Shown: one piece after another, positions 24,693 through 33,820 of the stretch
Layout of the letters: each line of letters begins with the position of its first letter
Position numbering within the stretch: position 1 is the stretch's first letter
Position numbers and translations under genes: made by a program
NCBI RefSeq assembly: GCF_000956505.1
Contig: NZ_JYIX01000019.1
Location: 1 to 42,026, forward strand
Source of the DNA: Microbacterium azadirachtae
GTDB lineage: Bacteria > Actinomycetota > Actinomycetes > Actinomycetales > Microbacteriaceae
Length of the DNA: 42,026 nucleotides
Direction of reading: 5' to 3'
Notes under the pieces: model-generated
Told to the model about the DNA's origin: nothing
Database searches by the model: none
The model's input: the letters and a program-made list of their open reading frames with translations, nothing else

Positions 24693-26195
24693 TCAGTGCA
24701 TCGTGGGGATGACGAAGCTGGCGCCTTCGCGGACGCCCGCGGCCGGCCAGCGGCTCGTCACGGTCTTGGTCTTCGTGTAGAAGCGGAAGGCGTCGGCGCC
24801 GTGCTGGTTGAGGTCGCCGAAGCCGCTGCGCTTCCAGCCGCCGAACGTGAAGTACGCGATCGGCACGGGGATCGGCACGTTCACGCCGACCATGCCGACG
24901 TTGACGCGGGCGACGAAGTCGCGGGCCGCGTCGCCGTCGCGCGTGAAGATGCCGACGCCGTTGCCGAACTCGTGCTCGGACGCCATCCGCAGCGCCTCCT
25001 CGTAGTCGGCCGCGCGGGCGATCACGAGCACCGGTCCGAAGATCTCCTCGCGGTAGATCGACATGTCGGTCGTGACCCGGTCGAACAGGGTGGGGCCGAG
25101 GTAGAAGCCCTCCTCGTGACCGGAGACGGAGATGCCGCGCCCGTCGGCGAGGAGCTCGGCACCCGCGTCGACCCCCTGCTGGATGTAGTCGTTCACGCGC
25201 TCGACTGCGGCACGGTTCACGAGCGGGCCGTAGTCCATGCCCGGCTCGAGCGAGGGCCCGACCTTGAGCGCCGCCACCCGCTCGGCGAGCTTCGCGGCGA
25301 GCGCGTCGGCGGTCTCCTCGCCGACCGGCACGGCGACCGAGATCGCCATGCAGCGCTCCCCCGCCGAACCGTAGCCGGCGCCGATGAGGGCGTCCGCGGC
25401 CTGGTCCAGGTCGGCGTCGGGCATCACGACGAGGTGGTTCTTCGCGCCGCCGAAGCACTGGGCGCGCTTGCCGTGCGCGTTCGCGGTCGTGTAGATGTAC
25501 TCCGCGATCGGGGTGGATCCGACGAAGCCGATCGCGCGCACCCGCTCATCGGTGAGCAGCACGTCGACGGCCTCCTTGTCGCCGTGCACGACGTTGAGGA
25601 TCCCGGCGGGGAGGCCGGCCTCCAGGAACAGCTCGGCGATCCGCACGGGCACAGAGGGGTCGCGCTCGCTGGGCTTGAGGATGAAGGCGTTGCCGGCGGC
25701 GATGGCCGGGCCCATCTGCCAGAGCGGGATCATCGCGGGGAAGTTGAACGGGGTGATCCCGGCCACGACGCCGAGCGGCTGGCGCAGCGAGTACACGTCG
25801 ATGCCGGTGCCGACGCCCGTCGAGTACTCCCCCTTGAGCAGGTGCGGGGCTCCGACGCAGAACTCGATCACCTCGACGCCGCGCTGAATGTCGCCCTTGG
25901 CGTCGTCCAGGGTCTTGCCGTGCTCGCGCGAGAGCAGGGCGGCGAGGTCGTCCGTCTCGTCGCGGATCAGCTCGAGGAAGCGCATGAGCACCCGCGCCCG
26001 CTTCTGCGGGTTGGTCGCCGCCCACTCGGGCTGAGCGGCCTCGGCGTTCGCGATCGCGGCACGCACCTCGTCCCCGCTCGCCAGCGGCACCCGTGCCTGG
26101 ACGGCGCCGGTCGAGGGCTCGAACACCTCCCCCCAGCGGCCCGAGGTGCCGGGGATCGGGGATCCTCCGATGAAGTGGGTGATGTCGCGGACCAT
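24693..26195 (-). CDS. mmsA: Methylmalonate-semialdehyde dehydrogenase (CoA-acylating)
   Basis: This 500-residue aldehyde dehydrogenase converts methylmalonate semialdehyde to propionyl-CoA, CO2 and NADH. MmsA features: GVVAGITPFNFPAMIPLWQM, CFGGAKNHLVVMPDAD in place of the usual general-base Glu segment, and the nucleophile in SAGERCMAISVAV (near 280). GGWKRSGFGDLNQHG closes the C-terminus. Lack of the Glu base is what marks CoA-acylating members. AGGAG is spaced well before the ATG. First gene of the operon; its propionyl-CoA can enter the methylcitrate genes at 35772-40365. Confidence 0.95.
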   Translation of the reverse strand: MVRDITHFIGGSPIPGTSGRWGEVFEPSTGAVQARVPLASGDEVRAAIANAEAAQPEWAATNPQKRARVLMRFLELIRDETDDLAALLSREHGKTLDDAKGDIQRGVEVIEFCVGAPHLLKGEYSTGVGTGIDVYSLRQPLGVVAGITPFNFPAMIPLWQMGPAIAAGNAFILKPSERDPSVPVRIAELFLEAGLPAGILNVVHGDKEAVDVLLTDERVRAIGFVGSTPIAEYIYTTANAHGKRAQCFGGAKNHLVVMPDADLDQAADALIGAGYGSAGERCMAISVAVPVGEETADALAAKLAERVAALKVGPSLEPGMDYGPLVNRAAVERVNDYIQQGVDAGAELLADGRGISVSGHEEGFYLGPTLFDRVTTDMSIYREEIFGPVLVIARAADYEEALRMASEHEFGNGVGIFTRDGDAARDFVARVNVGMVGVNVPIPVPIAYFTFGGWKRSGFGDLNQHGADAFRFYTKTKTVTSRWPAAGVREGASFVIPTMH

Positions 26196-26441
26196 CGTGT
26201 GCTCCTGGTTCTGCGTCGTCGTCGGCGCTGCCCTTCAGATTACGTGGACCTCCATCTATTTACTAGGGGTTCCATGTAATTCATCGACACCTGTCAGGCC
26301 GTTCACCTTCCGGTCACCTTCGACACGTACAACAGACTCTGCGCGGGCTGCGGACGCTGACCGGATCGGGTGCTCGTCTTCCCCGCGCAACGGGATGCGC
26401 CCGGCTTTCTCGCACGGGCGCCTACGCGGTCACGAACCGCA
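26196..26441 (-). promoter_or_regulatory. Upstream region of the valine operon
   Basis: No gene is seen here. An AT-rich island (26250-26285) breaks the G+C-rich context and holds an imperfect palindrome ATTTAC...GTAAT (26258-26280). TAATCT on the minus strand (26237-26242) is a possible -10 box, giving a 5' leader of about 35 bases. The island is the best place for a regulator to bind; which regulator is unknown. Confidence 0.4.
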
Positions 26442-26473
26442 GGACCCCCGCCGAATCGGGTCGGCGGGGGTCC
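26442..26473 (-). terminator. Hairpin terminator of the proline-rich protein gene
   Basis: GGACCCCCGCCGA (26442-26454) pairs perfectly with TCGGCGGGGGTCC (26461-26473) around a six-base loop, 38 bases after the stop codon of the leftward gene. The rightward side is followed by TCTCTTCTCT, so the T-rich flank is on the plus strand. Confidence 0.75.
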
Positions 26474-26511
26474 TCTCTTCTCTGCGGATCCTCTCCGCGG
26501 ACGGGCGGGAG

Positions 26512-27924
26512 CTACTCCCAGGTCACCGTCGGGGTCGCCGCTCCGAAGTCGACGGTCGGGGTGTCCAGGTAGCCGCCGAACGTGACCGTATAGGTCTGTC
26601 CGTCGCTGCCCTGCAGCGTCATGTCGACGCTGATCGAGTCGTAGCTGGACACGACCGTGGGCGAGGATCCGCTGGACTCCGGCTCCAGGTTGCCGAGCGC
26701 GGCACTGCCGTCGGCGGTGAGCGTGCGGGTGACGGTGCCCTCCACCGGGCTGGCGCCGGAGAGGTCGATCGCCGTGATGTCCATGCCGCAGGGCGTCGCC
26801 AGCGTCTTCATCGCGACGCAGCCCTCGACCGCTGTGCGCACGAGCGATCGGAATGCCGCGACTCCGGCGTCGTTCAGCGCGGTCTTCACGTCGTACAGCG
26901 CGGCGGCGTCCTCGGGGGAGGCGATCGTCAAGGTCGTGTCGCCGTCGATCGAGAAGTACTTCGAATCCAGTGCGATCTCATAGGCGCCGGGGAACACGTA
27001 CGCGTTCGTGATGCCCGCCGTCGGCACGCCGTTGAAGGTCGCGTCGAGTCCGCGCAAGGCGTCAAGGGAGACCGGGTTCACGCCGTTCGCGATCTTCCAG
27101 GTGTCCTTGATCCGATAGGCCTCATAGGTCACCGACGACAGCGTCTTGTCGCCGATCCGGTACGACGCGATGACGGTGGCCGTGGACTTGCCCTCGCCGC
27201 CCTTCGCGACGGAGATGCGGCTGATCGGGGCGAGCCTGTTCGACTCCTTCAGCACCGCGTCGGTGAGGAGCGTCTTGTCCGGCACACCCTCGAGGTAGCC
27301 GAGCGCGGTCTTCGCGTCGCCCTTCGAGACGGCCGTCAGATAGGCCTTGACCGTGTCGGCGGCCGTCACGGAGGACCGGGTGATGGCCGGCACCACGAGC
27401 AGCGCCACGACCAGGAGCGCGACGAGCAGAAGGGCCGCGCCGCCGCCGATCAGGCCCCAGAGCAGTCCCTTCGAGGTCTTGCGGGGCGGCTGCGGAGCAT
27501 AGGCCTGACCGGGCTGGACGGGATAGGGCTGGCCGGGTTGCGCGGCGTACGGCTGGCCAGGGTAGGGCTGACCGGGTTGCGCGGCGTACGGCTGACCGGG
27601 GTACGCCTGGGCGGGTTGCCCCTGGCCCGGCTGCGCACCGTAGGGCTGCCCAGGGTACGACTGCCCCTGGTCAGGCTGCCCCGATGGCGCGCCATACGGC
27701 TGTCCCGGCTGCGCGCCGTACGGCGACGGCTGGCCGGGCGGCGGAAAGGACTGCTCCGGCACCTGAGGCGGCGATTCCGGAGCAGCCGGAGGAACGGCCG
27801 CAGCGTCCGCAGCGCCCTCCTCCGGCACCGGCGTCGCAGCCGGCGGAGGCGGTGTCGGGTTCTGCGAACCGGATCCGAAATCGAGCTCATGCCCGCCCTG
27901 AAGCGGTTCCCCCTCGGTAGCCAT
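26512..27924 (-). CDS. Proline-rich single-pass membrane protein, unknown function
   Basis: The 470-residue product has a cytoplasmic Pro/Gln/Gly-rich region (1-150) built from repeats such as [13 protein letters not shown], a membrane segment near 158-182 ([19 protein letters not shown]), and an exterior domain. The exterior start, [20 protein letters not shown], resembles the DUF4878/lumazine-binding-like cystatin fold common in actinobacterial envelope proteins, followed by a beta-rich domain with one Cys pair (EGCVAM, TPCGMD). The tandem repeats make the DNA at 27480-27740 repetitive. The ATG sits six bases after a TAGTCT box. It is transcribed alone. Function unknown. Confidence 0.8.
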   Translation of the reverse strand: MATEGEPLQGGHELDFGSGSQNPTPPPPAATPVPEEGAADAAAVPPAAPESPPQVPEQSFPPPGQPSPYGAQPGQPYGAPSGQPDQGQSYPGQPYGAQPGQGQPAQAYPGQPYAAQPGQPYPGQPYAAQPGQPYPVQPGQAYAPQPPRKTSKGLLWGLIGGGAALLLVALLVVALLVVPAITRSSVTAADTVKAYLTAVSKGDAKTALGYLEGVPDKTLLTDAVLKESNRLAPISRISVAKGGEGKSTATVIASYRIGDKTLSSVTYEAYRIKDTWKIANGVNPVSLDALRGLDATFNGVPTAGITNAYVFPGAYEIALDSKYFSIDGDTTLTIASPEDAAALYDVKTALNDAGVAAFRSLVRTAVEGCVAMKTLATPCGMDITAIDLSGASPVEGTVTRTLTADGSAALGNLEPESSGSSPTVVSSYDSISVDMTLQGSDGQTYTVTFGGYLDTPTVDFGAATPTVTWE

Positions 27925-27936
27925 GGACCAAGACTA
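27922..27936 (-). promoter_or_regulatory. -10 box with ATG start at +1 (proline-rich protein gene)
   Basis: TAGTCT on the minus strand (27931-27936) ends six bases before the ATG; the spacer TGGTCC is no ribosome site. Confidence 0.45.
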
Positions 27937-28031
27937 TCGAGCAGCGCCGCATCGTTCGATGTGCAGAACTGCCCCGCTTCAGGCGGAACCGCACCGGGCT
28001 CTCCGCGCAGGGGCAGATGAGCAGGTGAGGG

Positions 28032-28073
28032 TTGACAGGCTCGCTTCCCGTATCTATAAAGAAACTTAGCTAA
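28032..28073 (+). promoter_or_regulatory. Strong sigma-70-type promoter and operator of the sugar operon
   Basis: TTGACA (28032-28037), a 17-base spacer, then TATAAA (28055-28060). The palindrome TTAGCTAA (28066-28073) covers the predicted transcription start and is a likely binding site for the ROK regulator encoded next, giving negative autoregulation. The promoter is the best consensus match in the window. Confidence 0.75.
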
Positions 28074-28092
28074 TAGATCTTCAGGAGTTGCG

Positions 28093-29256
28093 ATGACGTC
28101 TTCCCCCGCCCCCGGCACCCCCGGCTGGCTCGCCCTGCGCAACGACCAGGCGGCGCTCGCGCTCCTCCTCGACGAGGGTCCTCTGACGCGCAATCGCATC
28201 GGCGAGCTGACCGGGCTCTCCAAGCCGACCGCGGCGCAGATCGTGGCACGCCTCGAGGAGGCCGGCCTGATCCGCACCGCGGGCGAGCTCTCCGCCGGCC
28301 GCGGTCCGAACGCGGTGACCTACGACGTCCGGCTCGACCACACCCTGGGCGTCGCGATCGATGTGGACGAGACCGTGCTGCGGGCGACCGTCGTCGACGC
28401 GCGCGGCACGCGGCACCCGGTCGCGACCGTCGCGCTCGACGCCTCGCACCCGCGCTCCGCCGAGGGCGATGTCCGCCGCGCGATCGACGCCGCCTGCACG
28501 GCGGCGGCCGTCGATCCCGCGGCGATCGTCGAGATCGTGATCGGCGTGCAGGCCGCCACGGATCCCACCGCGGATCGCCTGAACTTCACGGACACCCTCG
28601 ACGGCTGGCCCATGCAGAACGCGCGCGGCGAGCTCGAGGCGGGCCTCGGCATCGCCGTGACTCTGGAGAACGACGTGAACCTCGCCGCGATCGCGGAGCG
28701 GGCCGAGGGCGCGGGCACCGAAGCCGCGGGCTTCGCGCTGCTGTGGCTCGGCGAGGGCCTCGGCCTCTCGATCGACCTCGACGGCGCGATCCTGCACGGT
28801 GCGACCGGCGGCGCGGGCGAGATCGGCTACCTGCCGGCACCCCGCACGGCGATGGCGATCGACCCGGATGCGGAGGATCTGCAGGAGCTGGTCGGCGGAT
28901 CCGCGGTCGCGCGCGTCGCGAGCACCGCCCTGGGCATCACCCTCGACTACACGCACGCGCTCGACGCCCTCGCTGCCGCACCCGAACAGGAGAGGATCCT
29001 GCCCGCGCTGGCGCAGCGCATCGCGTTCGCGCTGACCCCGGTGATCGCGGTGCTCGATCCGGCGCTCGTGATCCTGGGCGGCCCCACGGGCGTCGCCGGC
29101 GGGGCGCCGCTTGCCGACGCGGTCTCCGCGGCTCTGCGTGCCTCGTCGAGCTGGAACCCGACCGTGCACACCACCGGCGCCCCCGCCGATGCGGTACTGC
29201 TCGGCGCGCGCCACGTGCTCGTATCGCGTCTGCGCGCACGGATCCTCCCCGACTGA
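28093..29256 (+). CDS. ROK-family transcriptional regulator
   Basis: A 387-residue sugar-responsive repressor. An N-terminal winged helix (LTRNRIGELTGLSKPTAAQIVARLEEAGLI, about 36-65) precedes a sugar-kinase-like ROK domain (from about 90) with LGVAIDVDETVLRATVV, LENDVNLAAIAE and GATGGAGEIGYLPA. The usual CxCGxxGC zinc motif after the GEIG segment is absent (GYLPAPRTAMAID instead), so it is a zinc-less ROK that probably only senses. AGGAG precedes the ATG. It heads the ABC/GH4/kinase operon and probably represses it until the sugar or its phosphate binds. Confidence 0.9.
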   Translation: MTSSPAPGTPGWLALRNDQAALALLLDEGPLTRNRIGELTGLSKPTAAQIVARLEEAGLIRTAGELSAGRGPNAVTYDVRLDHTLGVAIDVDETVLRATVVDARGTRHPVATVALDASHPRSAEGDVRRAIDAACTAAAVDPAAIVEIVIGVQAATDPTADRLNFTDTLDGWPMQNARGELEAGLGIAVTLENDVNLAAIAERAEGAGTEAAGFALLWLGEGLGLSIDLDGAILHGATGGAGEIGYLPAPRTAMAIDPDAEDLQELVGGSAVARVASTALGITLDYTHALDALAAAPEQERILPALAQRIAFALTPVIAVLDPALVILGGPTGVAGGAPLADAVSAALRASSSWNPTVHTTGAPADAVLLGARHVLVSRLRARILPD

Positions 29257-29289
29257 CCACCCCCGGGGTGCCCGGGACCACGGCGATGA

Positions 29290-29306
29290 AGGGGGCGTCA
29301 GCCCCT
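29290..29306 (+). other. Small hairpin between regulator and binding-protein genes
   Basis: AGGGGGC and GCCCCT can pair around a short GTCA loop with one bulge, just before the ribosome site of the binding-protein gene. It could stabilise the downstream RNA, which is needed in excess for binding proteins. Confidence 0.3.
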
Positions 29307-29324
29307 ACGAACAGAGAGGTTCAC

Positions 29325-30659
29325 ATGAAACGCCACACCATGACACGGCTCGGAGCCGTCGCCGCGATCGCCGTCGCGGGCGTCGTCCTCGCCGGCTGCT
29401 CCGGCGGATCAGACACCGCCATCGCCACGAAGGCGCCCGATCACCTGTCCGGCACGGTCACCCTGTGGGAGTTCTTCAGCGACCGCGAGGCCGGCGTCGT
29501 GCAGTCCGTGATCGACGACTTCCAGAAGAAGCACCCCGATGTGAAGGTCGACGTGCGCACCGGCCAGGAGGACGACAAGATCATCAAGGCGATCGCCGCG
29601 GGCAACGGCCTCGACGTCGCCATCTCCGGGGCCGTCGACAACGTCGGCGCGTTCTGCTCCTCGGGAGCGCTGCGCGATCTGACCCCCTACATCGATCGCG
29701 ACGGCGTCGATCTGTCCCAGCTTTCAGACGTCGCGCGCAGCTACACCTCGTTCGGCGGCAAGCAGTGCGCGCTGCCGATGCTCGCCGATGTGCAGGGCCT
29801 CTACTACAACACCGACCTGCTGCAGGCGGCCGGCTACAGCGCCCCGCCCAAGACCCTCAGCGAGCTCGAGACGATGGCGGTCAAGCTCACGACGTACAAC
29901 CCCGACGGATCCATCAAGACCCTCGGCTTCAACCCGCTGATGGGCGCCTACGAGAACGCACCCACCGTCTTCGGCGCCGCAGCCGGCGCCGAGTGGATGA
30001 AGGACGGCAAGAGCAGCATCGCGTCCTCCCCCGGCTGGAAGGAGCTGATGACCTGGCAGAAGAGCTTCATCGACGAGATCGGCTACGACAAGCTCAAGGC
30101 CTTCACGGCGGGCCTCGGCGACGAGTTCTCCGCGAGCCAGGCCTTCCAGACCGGCCAGCTCGCGATGAACCTCGACGGGGAGTGGCGCGTCGCGTTCCTC
30201 GCCGATCAGGCCCCCGACGTGAAGTACGGCGTCGCGCCGTTCCCCGTGCTGGACGGTCATGAGGATCTCTACGGAGGCGGGTACTCGTCCGGCACGATCG
30301 CGGGTGTCTCCAAGGGATCCAAGAACCCCGAGGCCGCCTGGGCGCTGCTGCGCTACCTGACCTTCGACACCGACGCGGTCGTGAAACTCGCGAATGGCCT
30401 GAAGAACGTCCCGACCACGAAGGACGCGCTCGCGTCGTCGAAGCTCGACCTTCCGGATCAGTTCGGCACGTTCCTCGACATCGCGAAGAGCCCGCACCTG
30501 ACCTCGATCCCTGCGACCGTGATCGGCAGCGCGAACCAGGTGGCGCTCTCCGGCTACTGGACGAAGTTCCAGTCCGGTGGCGGGGGCGACATCGACGCCG
30601 GCCTGAAGAAGGTCGACAAGGACATCGACGACCAGCTCGCGCTGAGCGAAGGCCCGTGA
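29325..30659 (+). CDS. Sugar ABC transporter substrate-binding lipoprotein
   Basis: A 444-residue cluster-B-type (family 1) extracellular solute-binding protein. A basic start and hydrophobic stretch end in the lipobox VVLAGC (Cys near 26), so it is lipid-anchored outside the membrane. VTLWEFFSDREAGVVQSVIDDFQKKHPDVKV, LYYNTDLLQAAGY and KNPEAAWALLRYLTF are typical of oligosaccharide binders. ATG 29325 follows GAGAGG. The stop overlaps the first permease start (TGATG). No ATPase gene is present, so a shared MsiK-type ATPase encoded elsewhere is expected, as is usual in actinobacteria. Confidence 0.93.
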   Translation: MKRHTMTRLGAVAAIAVAGVVLAGCSGGSDTAIATKAPDHLSGTVTLWEFFSDREAGVVQSVIDDFQKKHPDVKVDVRTGQEDDKIIKAIAAGNGLDVAISGAVDNVGAFCSSGALRDLTPYIDRDGVDLSQLSDVARSYTSFGGKQCALPMLADVQGLYYNTDLLQAAGYSAPPKTLSELETMAVKLTTYNPDGSIKTLGFNPLMGAYENAPTVFGAAAGAEWMKDGKSSIASSPGWKELMTWQKSFIDEIGYDKLKAFTAGLGDEFSASQAFQTGQLAMNLDGEWRVAFLADQAPDVKYGVAPFPVLDGHEDLYGGGYSSGTIAGVSKGSKNPEAAWALLRYLTFDTDAVVKLANGLKNVPTTKDALASSKLDLPDQFGTFLDIAKSPHLTSIPATVIGSANQVALSGYWTKFQSGGGGDIDAGLKKVDKDIDDQLALSEGP

Positions 30660-31666
30660 TGACCGCGACCCTCGCGCCGGGGCGTGCGGAGACTCCTCCG
30701 CACGCCCCGGGCTCCCCCGCCCGCCGCCGGCGCGGATCCGCCGCCCGCCGTCGGCGGTGGAGCATCGCCCTGATGCTGGCGCCGACACTCCTCGGTCTCG
30801 CCGTCTTCTTCGTCTACCCGCTCGTCGCGAACCTGTACTTCTCGTTCACTCGCTACGACCTCGTCTCGGCGCCGCAGTGGAACGGTTTCAGCAACTACGT
30901 CTACCTGTTCACGAAGGATCCGCGGATCGTCACGGCCGCACTGAACACCCTCTGGTTCGTCGTGATCCTCGTGCCGATCAGGATCGTCTGCTCGCTGGCC
31001 GTGGCAGGTCTCCTGCTGCGCGCCAGGAGCGCCGGCGGGATCTGGCGCACGATCTTCTACCTGCCCGCACTGGTCCCGCCCGTGGCATCCGTCGTCGCCT
31101 TCGTGTTCCTCTTCAACCCGGGGACGGGCCCCGTGAACCTCGTACTGAAGAGTCTCGGCATCCCCGGTCCGCTCTGGTTCAACGACCCGGCGCTCGCGAA
31201 GCCCTCGCTCGTACTGCTGGGGGTGTGGGTGATGGGCGACGTGATGATCATCCTGCTCGCCGCCCTCCTGAACGTGCCGCGGGACCAGTACGAGGCGGCC
31301 TCCCTCGACGGAGCGAACGGCGTGCAGAAGGTGCGCTACGTGACGATCCCGTCGATCGCCCCTGTGCTGCTGTTCGCCCTCGTGACGGGCATGATCGCGG
31401 CCCTGCAGTACTTCACCGAGGCGGCCGTGGCCTCCGGTGTCGCGTCCGGCCGCTCCGGCGCCGCCTCCGGCGGGCTCGCCGCCGACATCGGCTATCCCGA
31501 GGACTCGCTGCTCACCTATACGCAGTGGCTGTACGTGCGCGGATTCGCCAACTTCCAGCTCGGCTACGCCGCGGCCATGGCCGTGGTGCTGTTCGTGGTC
31601 GCGAGCGTGTTCGTCGCCCTGCTGCTGCGCAAGTCGCGCGCCTTCTCCCCGGAGGACTTCTCATGA
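30659..31666 (+). CDS. Sugar ABC transporter permease (MalF type)
   Basis: The 335-residue first membrane subunit has six main TM segments after a Pro/Arg-rich tail, beginning with IALMLAPTLLGLAVFFVYPL. The EAA loop that docks the ATPase is YEAASLDGANGVQKVRYVTIPSIAP (near 210-235). An unusual Ala/Gly/Ser stretch (ASGVASGRSGAASGGLAAD) interrupts the loop before the last TM segment. GTG 30656 is an alternative start three bases earlier. Coupled to both neighbours by overlaps. Confidence 0.93.
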   Translation: MTATLAPGRAETPPHAPGSPARRRRGSAARRRRWSIALMLAPTLLGLAVFFVYPLVANLYFSFTRYDLVSAPQWNGFSNYVYLFTKDPRIVTAALNTLWFVVILVPIRIVCSLAVAGLLLRARSAGGIWRTIFYLPALVPPVASVVAFVFLFNPGTGPVNLVLKSLGIPGPLWFNDPALAKPSLVLLGVWVMGDVMIILLAALLNVPRDQYEAASLDGANGVQKVRYVTIPSIAPVLLFALVTGMIAALQYFTEAAVASGVASGRSGAASGGLAADIGYPEDSLLTYTQWLYVRGFANFQLGYAAAMAVVLFVVASVFVALLLRKSRAFSPEDFS

Positions 31667-32544
31667 CCGCGACCGCCCTCATCACCACGGGATCCGCCCG
31701 TCCCCCGCGCTCGGTGCGCGGCGGCCGGCGGGTGCTCGTCTGGATCGCGGACCACACCGTGCTCTCGGTGCTCGCGGTGCTGTTCCTCGCCCCGATCCTG
31801 TTCGTGCTGCTGACCTCGTTCATGTCGAGCCGGCAGACCCTGACGGCCTCGATCTGGCCTCAGCCGTGGGACCTCTCCAACTACGTCCGCGCGTTCACCC
31901 AGGTGCCGCTGGGGCTGTGGTTCCTGAACTCGGCCTTCTACGCGGTGCTCGCCACGGCGTTCATGCTGCTCTCCTCGGTACCGGCGGCCTATGTGCTGGC
32001 GAAGATCCGTTTCCGCGGCGCGAACATCATCTTCCTCGCGATCATCGTCGCGATGCTGCTGCCGCCGCAGGTGACGATCGTGCCGGTGTACGTGATGTTC
32101 TCGAAGCTCGGGATGACCGGGACGCTGTGGCCGCTGATTCTGCCGAATCTGCTCGGCGATGCGTTCTCGATCTTCCTGCTGCGGCAGTTCTTCCTCACGA
32201 TCCCCACGGCCTACGCCGACGCCGCGCGGATCGACGGCAACGGCGAGTGGGGCGTGCTGTGGCGCGTGATGGTGCCGATGACCAAGCCCGGCATCGCGTC
32301 GGCCGCGATCTTCCTGTTCTTCAACTCGTGGAACGACTACTTCGGGCCCCTCCTGTACGCCTCGGAGAATCCGTCGGCCTGGACGGTCGCCTACGGCCTG
32401 TCCACCTTCCACGGAACGCACGGCACCGACTGGGGCACGACCATGGCCGTGACCATGCTCGTGACGATCCCCGTCGTGATCGTGTTCTTCTTCGCCCAGC
32501 GCGTCTTCGTCGAGGGCATCAATCTGACCGGCGTGAAGGGCTGA
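31663..32544 (+). CDS. Sugar ABC transporter permease (MalG type)
   Basis: The 293-residue second membrane subunit starts at an ATG within the stop of the first. It has six TM segments; the EAA motif is TAYADAARIDGNGEWGVLWRVMVP (near 185-208), and the short C-terminus FVEGINLTGVKG is the usual MalG-like ending. GGAGGA is well placed before the start. It pairs with the preceding permease to form the channel for the sugar captured by the lipoprotein. Confidence 0.93.
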   Translation: MTATALITTGSARPPRSVRGGRRVLVWIADHTVLSVLAVLFLAPILFVLLTSFMSSRQTLTASIWPQPWDLSNYVRAFTQVPLGLWFLNSAFYAVLATAFMLLSSVPAAYVLAKIRFRGANIIFLAIIVAMLLPPQVTIVPVYVMFSKLGMTGTLWPLILPNLLGDAFSIFLLRQFFLTIPTAYADAARIDGNGEWGVLWRVMVPMTKPGIASAAIFLFFNSWNDYFGPLLYASENPSAWTVAYGLSTFHGTHGTDWGTTMAVTMLVTIPVVIVFFFAQRVFVEGINLTGVKG

Positions 32545-32545
32545 C

Positions 32546-33820
32546 ATGAAACTCACCGTCATCGGAGGGGGATCCACCTACACCCCCGAACTCACGGACG
32601 GATTCTCCCGGTTGCGGGACGTGCTGCCGATCGACGAGCTCTGGCTCGTGGATCCGGACGACCGGCGCCGGGAGCTGGTCGTGGGGGTCTCCCGGCGGAT
32701 GTTCGCGCGTGCGGGGCATCCCGGGCGGATCCGTGCGACCGCGGACCTCGTCGAGGGCGTCGCCGACGCGGATGTGGTGCTGATCCAGCTGCGCATCGGG
32801 GGCCAGGCGGCCCGGCTCGGCGACGAGACCTGGCCGCACGAGGCGTGCTGCATCGGGCAGGAGACCACGGGCCCTGGCGGGCTCGCCAAGGCGCTGCGCA
32901 CCGTCCCCGTGGCGCTCGAGGTCGCGGAGGCCGTGCGCCGCCACGCGAAACCCGGGGCGTGGATCGTCGACTTCACGAACCCGGTCGGGATCGTCACGCG
33001 GGCGCTGCTCGAGGAGGGCCACCGCGCGATCGGCCTGTGCAACGTGGCGATCGGCTTCCAGCGGCGCTTCGCGCGCATGCTCGACGCGGATCCGACCCGC
33101 GTGCGACTCGAGCACGTCGGCCTCAATCACCTCACCTGGGAGCGCGGGGTGCTGCTGGACGGCGCCGATGCGCTGCCGGCGATGCTGCGGGACCGCCTGC
33201 CCGAGCTCGCGGACGAGGTCGAACTGCCGGCGCCGCTGCTGCGAAACCTCGCGATGGTGCCGTCGTACTACCTCCGCTACTACTACGCGCACGACCGCGT
33301 CTTCGAGGAGCAGCGGCACGAGCAGCCGCGCGCGGAGAAGGTCATGGAGGTGGAGCAGGAGCTGCTGCGGCTCTACGCGGATCCGGCCGTCGACTCCAAG
33401 CCCGCGATCCTCGCCGAGCGCGGCGGCGCGTTCTACTCCGAGGCCGCGGTGGATCTCATCGCCTCGCTGCAGAGCGATCGCGGAGACGTGCAGGTCGCGA
33501 ACCTGCGCAACGACGGCACGCTGCCGTTCCTCCCCGACGACCACGTCATCGAGGTGTCGGCCACGATCGGCGCGGCCGGTCCCGTCGCCGTGCCCGTCGC
33601 GCCCCTGCCGGCCGATGTGCAGGGGCTGATCGGCCATGTCGCGGGCTACGAGCGGCTCGCCCTCGACGCCGCACGGCACACCGGATCCGCCGCACGCGGC
33701 CGGGAGCTCGTCGAGCGCGCCCTGCTCGCGCACCCGCTCGTCGGCCAGTGGGACCGGGCCGAGAAGCTCGCGGACCTCCTGCTCGCGAACAATCGGGACC
33801 ACCTGGCATGGGCGCGATGA
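32546..33820 (+). CDS. GH4-family 6-phospho-beta-glycosidase
   Basis: A 424-residue NAD- and Mn-dependent glycosidase of family GH4. The NAD loop is VIGGGSTYTPEL (5-16); FTNPVGIVT (143-151) and the metal ligands C165 in GLCNVAIGFQ and H195 in VGLNHLTW are visible. The Cys motif in the phospho-beta-glucosidase subgroup is usually CNVP; here it is CNVA, so the exact sugar is open. GH4 phospho-enzymes are usually paired with PTS uptake, but here the partner is an ABC transporter plus a kinase gene overlapping by four bases, implying phosphorylation after import. One base separates it from the permease stop. Confidence 0.92.
   Translation: MKLTVIGGGSTYTPELTDGFSRLRDVLPIDELWLVDPDDRRRELVVGVSRRMFARAGHPGRIRATADLVEGVADADVVLIQLRIGGQAARLGDETWPHEACCIGQETTGPGGLAKALRTVPVALEVAEAVRRHAKPGAWIVDFTNPVGIVTRALLEEGHRAIGLCNVAIGFQRRFARMLDADPTRVRLEHVGLNHLTWERGVLLDGADALPAMLRDRLPELADEVELPAPLLRNLAMVPSYYLRYYYAHDRVFEEQRHEQPRAEKVMEVEQELLRLYADPAVDSKPAILAERGGAFYSEAAVDLIASLQSDRGDVQVANLRNDGTLPFLPDDHVIEVSATIGAAGPVAVPVAPLPADVQGLIGHVAGYERLALDAARHTGSAARGRELVERALLAHPLVGQWDRAEKLADLLLANNRDHLAWAR

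Noticed and set aside
26290..26440. A possible small gene between the valine operon and the proline-rich protein
   Set aside because: No frame has both a ribosome site and actinobacterial codon bias; only a terminator and AT-rich upstream region are supported.
27480..27740. Regular repeats that look like a CRISPR or VNTR array
   Set aside because: They encode in-frame PGQPY-type repeats of a membrane protein; there are no unique spacers of constant length.
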